NCBI GenBank assembly: GCA_023409835.1
Contig: JAEYQV010000086.1
Span: forward strand, 1-32,822
Length of the DNA stretch: 32,822 nucleotides
Source of the DNA: Bacillota bacterium
GTDB taxonomy: Bacteria > Bacillota > Clostridia > Lachnospirales > Lachnospiraceae
Direction: 5' to 3'
Shown piece after piece: positions 16,516 to 24,133 of this stretch. Positions within the stretch are counted from its first letter, which is position 1; every line of letters begins with the position of its first letter. The notes beneath the pieces are model-generated. The model worked only from the letters and a program-made list of their open reading frames with translations, did not search any database and was not told where the DNA came from. A program made the position numbers and the translations under genes.

Positions 16516-17259
16516 TTGATTGAGAATTATAATAGCTATCACTTTTCCTTAAAGGAATTCATAAGATACCTGCTTCAGGGGATGGTAATCGTAATTATCA
16601 TCGGAGAGCTGTTTTATCAGAGCTTTATCGGGATGCTTATTCTAAGTCCGATCATATATTTTTATCTGAAGGAGAAGAAAAAGACGTTAATCAAGCTCCG
16701 GAAGTGGAAGCTGAACCTGGAATTTAAGGACGGGATAGCCAGCCTGTCTGCTGCACTGGGAGCAGGCTATTCCGCAGAACATGCCTTTGAGGAGGCATTG
16801 AAGGATTTGAGCCTTATATATCCGAAAAATTCACTCATTATCCTGGAGTTCTCCTATATTCTCAACCAGATTCGAATGAATATAACGGTAGAGAAGACCT
16901 TGTCTTCCTTAGGCGAGCGTTCCGGAATAGAGGATATCCTCAGCTTTGCCGAGGTATTTACCACGGCAAAGAGATCGGGAGGGGACTTAATTCAAGTAAT
17001 ACGTTCGACCAGCAGCACCATCAGCGATAAGCTGGAGGTTAAGAGGGAAATTCTTACGATGATAACGGCTAAGAAATACGAAGCGGATATGATGAAGATA
17101 ATACCACTCGGTATGATAGGCTATCTGACAGTATCCTCCCCCGGCTTTTTAGACCCGCTTTACCATAACCTTCTTGGGGTAATCATTATGACGCTTCTGT
17201 TCATCGTTTATCTGGGAGCCTATCTGGCCGTTGAAAAGATTATCGCCATAGAAGTATAA
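16516..17259 (+). CDS. tadB: TadB-like inner-membrane platform protein (T2SSF family)
   Basis: This polytopic membrane protein partners TadC to form the platform that TadA acts on. The 247 residues contain two close N-terminal membrane segments (GMVIVIIIGELF and SFIGMLILSPIIYFYL). A cytoplasmic T2SSF helical domain follows (ASLSAALGAGYSAEHAFEEAL, then FAEVFTTAKRSGGDLIQVI). Two C-terminal membrane segments (MIGYLTVSSPGF and IIMTLLFIVYLGAYLAV) complete it. The start is TTG with GGGGGAGG upstream. It is co-directional with tadA (98-base gap) and tadC (12-base gap). Confidence 0.88.
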   Translation: MIENYNSYHFSLKEFIRYLLQGMVIVIIIGELFYQSFIGMLILSPIIYFYLKEKKKTLIKLRKWKLNLEFKDGIASLSAALGAGYSAEHAFEEALKDLSLIYPKNSLIILEFSYILNQIRMNITVEKTLSSLGERSGIEDILSFAEVFTTAKRSGGDLIQVIRSTSSTISDKLEVKREILTMITAKKYEADMMKIIPLGMIGYLTVSSPGFLDPLYHNLLGVIIMTLLFIVYLGAYLAVEKIIAIEV

Positions 17260-17271
17260 GGAGGCAGTACT

Positions 17272-18831
17272 TTGCTATATCTGAACATTACGGTTCTTCT
17301 TCTGATTATTATCCCAACGGTCATTTGCTTCACAAGAGAAAACGATAGGTTGGCTGAGCTGGACCGAAAAGAACATAAGCTTTATTTCTTATACCCGCTT
17401 TCAAGGCTAATTCTTAGAAAGACTCATCTGGAGTCCCATCTCCTTCATAAATCAAAGGCAGCACAGGCCATTAAAGCATTAAGCGTAAATAATAAACCTG
17501 AGCTGCAGCAGCGGCTTCATTATGATAAAAGAGTCTCAACCGTCCTTCTTATAATCTTATTATTCAATTTGCTCTCCCTAATGGGACAGCTCCCTTCCGG
17601 TGAGGAGAGGAGTTATTTAAACGATAATTATCTGACGCGCCCCGAACAAGGAGAGGGAAGCAGTGAGGTTGACCTTAAAGTATATATTTCGGAAGATAAG
17701 AAGGAGACGGAGGGATTCAATGAGCCTAGGAAGGAAAGCGGGATAGAGGTTAATATAGGGACAGAGGAAGAACAGAGCTATACGGAGGATATTAATCTTA
17801 TCATACCGGAACGGCAATATACGGAGGAAGAGCTAAATAAGGTTATGGAGGAGGCGAAGGCCTATCTGGAAACCGAAGTACTGGGGGAGAATACCTCAGG
17901 GGATCAAATTCAACAGGATCTGAACTTTATCAGGAGTATTCCTGGCACTGCGGTGACAGTCGAATGGTTTCCGGAAGATAATCGACTAATCTCCGAGGAG
18001 GGGATGCTAAAGGCACCGGACGTAATCTCCGAAGCAGTTACTACCAGGGTAAGGGCTACTTTAACCTGTCAGGAAACTAAGCTTGAGCAGGATTTCTCGT
18101 TTACATTAACCCCAAAGAAGCTGACCAAGAAGGAAGAGCTGATGAAGAAGCTGTATCAGAAGCTACAGGAGCAGGATGATAGTTCCAGTCAGGACAGCAA
18201 ATGGAGACTGCCGGATAAGATAGATGGATATTCTCTGGATTGGGAGGAGAATGGAAAGACACAGAATAATGGACTGAGCGTACTCCTTCTGGGAGCATTG
18301 GTGGCAGCAGTACTATGGGTTTATGGGGACAGGGAGCTGGAGAACCGGATGAAGAAGAGACAGAACCAGATGCTGATGGATTATCCGGAGATCATCAATA
18401 AATTCACCCTGTTAATGAATGCCGGTATGACAATCAAACAGGCCTGGATGAAAATCGCTGAGGATTATGAGGGTAAGCTTAAGGAAAGCTCCATAAAACG
18501 ACGTTATGCCTATGAAGAAATGCTGTTAACCCGGCATGAATTAAAGCTGGGAATTTCGGAAAGCACTGCATATGAGCAGTTCGGCAGAAGAACCGGTGTG
18601 CTTCCTTATATGAAATTCGGATCCTTAATCACCCAGAACTTAAAAAAGGGTAATAGGGGACTGACAGAGCTACTAAGCCTAGAAGCTATGGAGGCTTTTA
18701 AGGAACGAAAAGAGCTGGCAAAACGCCTTGGGGAAGAAGCAAGTACCAAGCTTCTAGGTCCTATGATGATAATGTTGATGATTGTACTCATTATAATTAT
18801 GATCCCGGCCTTCCTATCCTTTGGAACGTGA
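17272..18831 (+). CDS. tadC: TadC-like platform protein with a large extracytoplasmic insertion
   Basis: This 519-residue membrane protein is much longer than ordinary TadC proteins of about 280-320. Membrane segments are at about 3-20, 88-106, 335-351 and 495-516. The T2SSF domain is at about 370-490 (NKFTLLMNAGMTIKQAW, then GISESTAYEQFGRRTG). Between the second and third segments is an inserted, acidic, hydrophilic region of about 230 residues, which topology places outside the membrane. Within it, residues about 218-281 (PGTAVTVEWFPEDN, then LISEEGMLKAP, then ATLTCQ and DFSFTLTP) resemble an atrophied bacterial Ig-like domain. The start is TTG after AGGAGG. It is co-transcribed with tadB. 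The Ig-like call is from sequence pattern only. Confidence 0.85.
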   Translation: MLYLNITVLLLIIIPTVICFTRENDRLAELDRKEHKLYFLYPLSRLILRKTHLESHLLHKSKAAQAIKALSVNNKPELQQRLHYDKRVSTVLLIILLFNLLSLMGQLPSGEERSYLNDNYLTRPEQGEGSSEVDLKVYISEDKKETEGFNEPRKESGIEVNIGTEEEQSYTEDINLIIPERQYTEEELNKVMEEAKAYLETEVLGENTSGDQIQQDLNFIRSIPGTAVTVEWFPEDNRLISEEGMLKAPDVISEAVTTRVRATLTCQETKLEQDFSFTLTPKKLTKKEELMKKLYQKLQEQDDSSSQDSKWRLPDKIDGYSLDWEENGKTQNNGLSVLLLGALVAAVLWVYGDRELENRMKKRQNQMLMDYPEIINKFTLLMNAGMTIKQAWMKIAEDYEGKLKESSIKRRYAYEEMLLTRHELKLGISESTAYEQFGRRTGVLPYMKFGSLITQNLKKGNRGLTELLSLEAMEAFKERKELAKRLGEEASTKLLGPMMIMLMIVLIIIMIPAFLSFGT

Positions 18832-18885
18832 AATGATTACGACTAAGAAAGGAGTGACTGCCAGATCGGCAGCAGGAATAAGTGA

Positions 18886-19077
18886 ATGAAAGATATGAAA
18901 ACAAAATTGACGAGTGTTTTTTATAAAAAACAAGAAGGGATAGGCGTAATTGAGATTATTCTGATACTAGTGATAATTATTGCACTGGTTTTAATATTCA
19001 AGGATCAGATCAAGACGATTGTTGAGAATGCTTTTACAGCCATTAACGGGGATGCGAGTAAAATTACCGGGAAGTAA
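18886..19077 (+). CDS. flp: Flp1-family type IVb pilin
   Basis: This is the probable major pilin of the locus. The 63-residue protein has a short basic leader (KTKLTSVFYKKQEG), then the prepilin motif G|IGVIE with Glu at +5. A long hydrophobic helix (IILILVIIIALVLIF) and a short polar tail follow. The prepilin peptidase encoded at 23009 should cleave after the Gly of QEG. The tail is short, as in Flp pilins, which form thin helical fibres. An AGGA ribosome binding site lies 8-9 bases upstream; a second ATG four codons in is an alternative start. Placement between tadC and the DUF5702 gene supports the call. Confidence 0.88.
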   Translation: MKDMKTKLTSVFYKKQEGIGVIEIILILVIIIALVLIFKDQIKTIVENAFTAINGDASKITGK

Positions 19078-19125
19078 CCCTCACACCTTGAAGATATAAT
19101 AAACCACATAGGAAAGGTATTTGTA

Positions 19126-21660
19126 ATGCTATTCTTAGAAAAGAAGGAACTTACAGGCTCCATTACCGTATTCCTGAGCCTGATACTATTAATGGTCCTG
19201 TCCCTGATCATGACGATCATCGAAGGAGCGAGGATAAACACGGCTAAGGTATTTGCGGAGAGAGCCTTGACAACTGCCATGGATTCTGTATTGGCGGAAT
19301 TCTACGCCCCTCTTTTTGAGGAATATCATCTGCTGGGACTGGATACCGGCTATGGGCAATGCACAGTAAATGCGGCCGAGATGGAGACGAAGCTTCAGGA
19401 TTACATGTCATATACATTTCAGCCAAACCGGGAGCTTTCTTATAGCAGGGAGGGTCTGGAATTATATGATATCACGGTGGATTCTCTAGCTGTGAAGAGC
19501 AGGACCGGTCTGATGGATTATCAGGGAGAGCTGTTTATTAACGAGGCAGTGGAATATATGAAATACAAGGAGCTTGGGAAGGGTATGGAGCTGCTCCTTG
19601 ATAAGATGTCCTTACTGGAGGAACCGGAGAAGGTCAGTGTTCTTTATGAGGAAAAGCTTAAGGTCGAAGAAGAACTGGTAGCGATAGATGAAGGGGTTCT
19701 GACCCTGATGAAGCTTTATGACGGAGTCAGTACCAGTAAAAAGGGACTGAAGGTAAATAAAGATGGTTCTCTGCAGACCTTACCGGACTATATTAAGAAG
19801 ATCCTGTATGGGACGGTTACCTCGGAGAAGGCCGGTATTAACAACGAGAGCATTTTCGCAGCCATCAGAGGCAATTACATCGACCCTTCCGGATTTTTTA
19901 CAGAGCTTGAGGAGCAGTTCACCCTGCTAGACAGTATCTTGGATCGCGTGGTACGTCTGGAAATGGCAATGGGGAACACCCGGGGACGGCTTACGGATGC
20001 CAAGGTTACATTAACGGAGCTTAATACCGAACTACAAGCGGTAAAGGGGGATAAAGCAGCAGAAAAGGAAGTTAAGTCACAGATCAAGACCTGCAAGACT
20101 TATATCAGTGAGCTGGAGAGTGAATTAAGCGGCTTAGAAACAGATAGAGCTGCTTGTACACAGGAGAAACAAACCTGTATCAATGAGATCCTTCTGTATA
20201 AGAACGAGGTCAGCCTTTTGCTGCAGAAGCTAGGGCCATTGATTACGGAAGCTGAGAATGCCATTGATACTATCCTGACAACCACTCTGAAAGCAGATCC
20301 ACGCATAGAGAATTACGAAGCCTCCCTTGATAAAGCCAAACAGGAGCTGGGGGAAGAGCTATACTCCGGCCTGGAGGAGGGGCTGAAGGAGCTAAAAAGA
20401 TATCAGAGCGGTAATCCATCCGGCTATGATTTTACAGCCATGAAGCGGATCCTTGAGCAGGATTATCTAATTCTTACTTCGGTAGAAGGTCTGCTGGATA
20501 CAGCAGAAGCTGAACTTGGAAGGGAAGCTTATCAGACTGCCCGTGAAAGCTTTCAACAAGCAGGAAACTCCCTGAGTACCTATCAGGTTGACGGTCTTAC
20601 TCTGGATTATAGCAGTCTGGTTCTTCAAAAGGAGAATGATGCGGATTATCTAGGTATGATGGGAACTCTCATTAAGGAAGGCATAACCGGGCTGGTGTTG
20701 GATCCCGGGATGATTTCTGATAAGGAGCTCACCAATGAGCTTCTTCCTACGGATATTGCAGCACTTTCTTATCAGGAGAATACGAGTTTTGATTTTACAT
20801 CGTTTTTTGGGGAGCTGACAATTGGAAAGAAGAACTCGGGGCTTAGTGGTCTCTTTGAGAAGTTTGGGAATTATGATGTAACAACTCTTCTTGGGGATGG
20901 AGTAAATCTGGCGGCAGAGCACCTTCTGTTCCAGACTTATCTTCAGGAGCATTTCTACAGCTTTCCAGTGGAGGGGGAGGATATCTCCGGAAGGAAGCCC
21001 TCAGCTTTGAACTATGAACAGGAATATCTTCTGTTAGGGAATGCTTCGGATAAAGATAATATTACCTCTATCGTCACCAGGCTGATCTTTCTTAGGACGA
21101 TATTGGATTTCACCAGTCTATTGAAGGATAAGGTAAAATGGAATGAGGCCAGGACGATAGCCACAGCCTTGGTAGGCTTTACCGGGCTGCCGGTGCTGGT
21201 TGCCATAACCCAAACAATACTTGTAGTACTCCTGGCATTTGCAGAAGCCCTGGTGGACACCTGTGCCTTACTAATGGGGAAGGAAGTACAGCTGTTTAAG
21301 AATAAAGTAAGCCTCAATTTTACGGATCTGCTCAGCCTACAGAGAGATGCGCTCCGGGCTAAGGCAGCAAGCTATCCCAATAGCCCCAGCGGACTATCCT
21401 TATCCTACTCAGACTATCTGAAGGTATTTCTCTTTATTAAGAGCAAGAAGGAGATTGCTTATCGGAGTATGGACCTTATACAGGAGAACATTAAAATCCG
21501 GTATGAGGACACCTTCTCTTTTCAAAACTGTCTCTTTGGCTTTGAAACGGAGGTGGGCTATAGCATGGAACCTAAATTTTCTGCTATTTCCTTTGTAAAA
21601 CAATATCTGAACAGATACGGGGATACGAAGTACACTGTGTCAGCAGGCTACAGCTACTGA
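19126..21660 (+). CDS. DUF5702 protein, TadG-like pilus-associated surface protein
   Basis: This large protein of 844 residues has one N-terminal membrane anchor (SITVFLSLILLMVLSLIMTII, about 12-32). It is followed by a long extracytoplasmic part. The anchor and the next EGARINTAKVFAERAL stretch are the usual start of DUF5702 proteins in Lachnospiraceae tad loci. A coiled-coil segment is predicted at about 285-365 (LTELNTELQAVKGDKAAEKE, then ISELESELSGLETDRA). A second hydrophobic segment near 685-715 (PVLVAITQTILVVLLAFAEALV) is unusual for an otherwise exported domain. No enzymatic motif is seen. It lies 49 bases after the pilin gene, probably in the same operon. A pilus-tip or minor structural role is inferred from context only. 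Confidence 0.78.
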   Translation: MLFLEKKELTGSITVFLSLILLMVLSLIMTIIEGARINTAKVFAERALTTAMDSVLAEFYAPLFEEYHLLGLDTGYGQCTVNAAEMETKLQDYMSYTFQPNRELSYSREGLELYDITVDSLAVKSRTGLMDYQGELFINEAVEYMKYKELGKGMELLLDKMSLLEEPEKVSVLYEEKLKVEEELVAIDEGVLTLMKLYDGVSTSKKGLKVNKDGSLQTLPDYIKKILYGTVTSEKAGINNESIFAAIRGNYIDPSGFFTELEEQFTLLDSILDRVVRLEMAMGNTRGRLTDAKVTLTELNTELQAVKGDKAAEKEVKSQIKTCKTYISELESELSGLETDRAACTQEKQTCINEILLYKNEVSLLLQKLGPLITEAENAIDTILTTTLKADPRIENYEASLDKAKQELGEELYSGLEEGLKELKRYQSGNPSGYDFTAMKRILEQDYLILTSVEGLLDTAEAELGREAYQTARESFQQAGNSLSTYQVDGLTLDYSSLVLQKENDADYLGMMGTLIKEGITGLVLDPGMISDKELTNELLPTDIAALSYQENTSFDFTSFFGELTIGKKNSGLSGLFEKFGNYDVTTLLGDGVNLAAEHLLFQTYLQEHFYSFPVEGEDISGRKPSALNYEQEYLLLGNASDKDNITSIVTRLIFLRTILDFTSLLKDKVKWNEARTIATALVGFTGLPVLVAITQTILVVLLAFAEALVDTCALLMGKEVQLFKNKVSLNFTDLLSLQRDALRAKAASYPNSPSGLSLSYSDYLKVFLFIKSKKEIAYRSMDLIQENIKIRYEDTFSFQNCLFGFETEVGYSMEPKFSAISFVKQYLNRYGDTKYTVSAGYSY

Positions 21661-21758
21661 TTTTACAGTATTGGAATCTCTATAGCAGTAATGATGCAGT
21701 ACAGAGTATTCTTATTACCAATGAATATATTTATCCTGCAATTTTAGACATACCTAAG

Positions 21759-21906
21759 CCTTGTGGTTCGGGATGTCCGCTCTTCTGGTTATTCTATAAA
21801 ATCTGTATCATTTTTCTATCAAAAAAATCAAATAAAAACATATCTCTCTCCAAGAAATCATTTGCTTATAAATTTTATAGAAGAACGGACATCCCGGACC
21901 ATCAGG
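21759..21906. repeat. 148-bp imperfect inverted repeat within the tad locus
   Basis: The left arm (21759-21804, containing CGGGATGTCCGCTCTTCT) and the right arm (21866-21906, containing AGAAGAACGGACATCCCG) are near complements. The left arm has one 9-base insertion, and several differences are G-U tolerant. The arms enclose an A/T-rich loop of about 60 bases. It fills much of the 321-base gap between the DUF5702 gene and the next pseudopilin gene. It could be a small mobile-element remnant (MITE-like) or a transcribed hairpin that shapes operon expression. No flanking target duplication was obvious. No gene is seen in the gap 21661-21981. Confidence 0.8.
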
Positions 21907-21981
21907 TAATATCAGAAGGTATATGTGAGAAAGTATTTCGATTTCAAATCGTGCAGCCAGTCTGCAAGGATATAGGAAGAC

Positions 21982-22899
21982 ATGGAAAATAAATTTAGAA
22001 AGCTGCAAAGGAGCAGGCAAAGACCTGATCACAGGATAAAAGGCGGTAATAAAGCATCATTAACAGTGGAGGCCGCTTTCGTACTTCCGCTGTTTATATT
22101 CTTTATGATTGCTTTCTTATATTTCATCCAGCTGATGAATGTACAGGAGCATATCCAGGAATCTATTACGAAGACGGGTCTGTCTCTTGCAAGGCTCGCA
22201 TACGTCTATGATGATTTTCTGGACGCGGAGGAGGCTAAGAACGCGGACGTCACCTTATTCGGTGAAGAATATGATATTAATCTGAAGGAGCTGTCCGGCA
22301 TCGTTCTTGGCGAGACCGTAGTCAAAACCCTTGTGATGAAGGAGCTCGACACGGATGAGATAAATCATTCCTGTATCAAGGGAGGCTTTCGGGAAATCAG
22401 CTTCTATTACTCCAGTATCTTAGAGGAAGAGGACTGCATTGATATCGTGGCTCGATATTATGTCAGGATTCCGGTTTGGTTCTTCGGGCTGGAGGATATG
22501 CGTTTGATCCAGCGGGTCCGGGTAAGGGGCTGGACCGGACATCAGGTACCGGCCAGATATACCACCGTGAAAGAGGAGACTGATACGGAGGAAGCTGTGG
22601 TTTATATCACAGAGACCGGAACTGTCTACCATAAGGAACGAAGCTGTTCCCACTTAAAGCTATCCATAGAAGAGGTAAGTGGAATACCTGATTCCAGAAG
22701 GAACAGAAGCGGAGGTAAATACTATCCCTGCGAGAGCTGCTGTGACAAAGAAGCATCGGATACAGATATATATTATATTACTGACTTCGGAAACAGATAC
22801 CATACCGGTAAGGATTGTCCGGGACTAAAGAGGACGATTCGGGAGATTGCGCGATCAGAGGTATCTGGAAGAGCTCCCTGTAAAAGATGCAGCCAATGA
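21982..22899 (+). CDS. TadE-like pseudopilin with two C-terminal cysteine repeats
   Basis: This 305-residue protein has a short basic leader, the motif NKASLTVEAAFVLPLF and a membrane helix (about 34-55). Those are the TadE/TadG hallmarks, so it is a probable minor pseudopilin. After a beta-rich region, the C-terminus holds two tandem copies of one unit. Unit 1 (about 206-254) has YIT.TG..YH, C222, and a PC-x2-C pair C250/C253. Unit 2 (about 263-305) has YIT.FG..YH, C279, and PC-x2-C C300/C303. Similar YH...C...PCxxC units occur at the ends of exported enzymes and may bind metal or form disulfides. The start codon is ATG at 21982 with AGGAAG upstream. It lies in the tad operon, after the inverted repeat. 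Confidence 0.8.
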   Translation: MENKFRKLQRSRQRPDHRIKGGNKASLTVEAAFVLPLFIFFMIAFLYFIQLMNVQEHIQESITKTGLSLARLAYVYDDFLDAEEAKNADVTLFGEEYDINLKELSGIVLGETVVKTLVMKELDTDEINHSCIKGGFREISFYYSSILEEEDCIDIVARYYVRIPVWFFGLEDMRLIQRVRVRGWTGHQVPARYTTVKEETDTEEAVVYITETGTVYHKERSCSHLKLSIEEVSGIPDSRRNRSGGKYYPCESCCDKEASDTDIYYITDFGNRYHTGKDCPGLKRTIREIARSEVSGRAPCKRCSQ

Positions 22900-23008
22900 G
22901 CGTTAAGGAAATAGCGCAAGGAAATACCTTAAATAAATAGTATAGAAACAGCCATATCATATGGTAATGTAAGAGATCTTGAAATATTAGCAGATGTGGG
23001 AGGAAGAG

Positions 23009-23461
23009 ATGACGGATTTTATTATAATGGTGAACATAGGCATCCTACTATTATTCACTGCAATACAGGATTTACGTTCCAAGCATATAAGCAACTGGAG
23101 CATATTGGCGGGGGCGGTACTGATCTGCATCAGTATTCCCTTCTCCCACAGCCTTACGCTGGTGGATCGTGGATTTGGAATTCTGGTCGGTATCTTAGTT
23201 ATCCTGATTAGTAAAGCCACCAAGGGTAAGATCGGTATGGGAGACGGTCTCTTACTGAGTGTAACCGGGCTGGGTTTAGGCTTCTGGGGTAATCTGGAGC
23301 TGTTTGCCCTGGCCCTGTTTGCCGCTGCCATCGTATCCATTGCTCTTCTGATTACCCGTTTAGCAAACCGAAAGACGAGCATTCCATTTGTTCCGTTTCT
23401 GTTCCTGGGATATATTCTTCATTTCATCAGCTCAGAGCCATGGATGATGGCCGGGGGATGA
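23009..23461 (+). CDS. tadV: type IVb prepilin peptidase TadV/CpaA (A24 family)
   Basis: This membrane aspartyl protease removes the leader of the Flp pilin and pseudopilins. The 150-residue protein has several membrane helices and both family aspartates. D21 lies in IQDLRSKHISN, just after the first helix; D79 lies in GMGDGLL, the GxGD motif. The start at 23009 has GGGAGGAAG upstream; the ATG five codons earlier is before the ribosome binding site and is not favoured. Its stop overlaps the start region of the next TadE-like gene, showing translational coupling. It has the short single-domain form and lacks the N-methylating domain of PilD, as usual for Tad. Confidence 0.93.
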   Translation: MTDFIIMVNIGILLLFTAIQDLRSKHISNWSILAGAVLICISIPFSHSLTLVDRGFGILVGILVILISKATKGKIGMGDGLLLSVTGLGLGFWGNLELFALALFAAAIVSIALLITRLANRKTSIPFVPFLFLGYILHFISSEPWMMAGG

Positions 23462-23466
23462 GTCGA

Positions 23467-24030
23467 ATGAAGAATAAGAGTAAGGGAAGCTTTACCGTCG
23501 AGGCCGCACTGGTCCTGCCGATCGTTCTTTTTGTGATCCTGGCAGTTATTTTCCTTTCCTTTTACCTGTATGATGTATGCCGGATCGAAGGCATTACGGA
23601 TAAGATCCTTCATCAGGCAGCAATGAGAATGAAGCATGAGTCGACGCTTGCTACCGGAGAGATAGATTATCAGAATATCAATGACAGAGGAGTGTTCTAT
23701 CTGATTACCGGGAGCACGGAAGAGGAAGAAGCAGAGATAGAAGCCTATCTTTGGCAGGAGCTAACTACCGGATTATTATGTACAGAAGTGACTAATATTA
23801 AGGTGACCGCTGGTAAACGTAAGGTTACAGCAGCTGTGGAGGCAGAGTCTGGCGTTTTGATAAAAGGAATTTGGAATTACTTCAGACCGAAAGGTTTTGT
23901 ATATGAGATCGCTCGTCCGGTCCATAATCCTGCTGAATCCATCCGGTTCAGTGAGGTAATCCTTGAAACCGGTTCTAAAATCAAGGGCTTGGATGCCCTT
24001 CAGGAACAGATTACTAATATTCTCAAGTAA
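23467..24030 (+). CDS. TadE-like pseudopilin
   Basis: This 187-residue protein is another TadE-type pseudopilin: MKNKSKGSFTVEAALVLPIV, then a membrane helix (VLFVILAVIFLSFYLYDV). The GSFTVEAALVLP motif nearly repeats the LTVEAAFVLP motif of the earlier gene at 21982. The remainder is a short extracytoplasmic domain with no recognised motif. The start is uncertain: the ATG at 23467 has GGGGG about nine bases upstream, while ATGs at 23440 and 23458 overlap the preceding gene. It follows tadV directly. A minor pilin or assembly-priming role is inferred from the family. Confidence 0.82.
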   Translation: MKNKSKGSFTVEAALVLPIVLFVILAVIFLSFYLYDVCRIEGITDKILHQAAMRMKHESTLATGEIDYQNINDRGVFYLITGSTEEEEAEIEAYLWQELTTGLLCTEVTNIKVTAGKRKVTAAVEAESGVLIKGIWNYFRPKGFVYEIARPVHNPAESIRFSEVILETGSKIKGLDALQEQITNILK

Positions 24031-24133
24031 TTACGGCATCAAATGAAAGGATTATGGCTAAGCATCAAGGGGTAACGGGCATCGAGACAAACAACAGGCA
24101 ACGAAGGAAATAACGAGTAAAAGAGGTGATAAG

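Noticed and set aside
21759..21906. Complete insertion sequence or integron attachment site
   Set aside because: No transposase or integrase frame lies within or beside the element, and no target duplication was found. Only an inverted repeat is supported.
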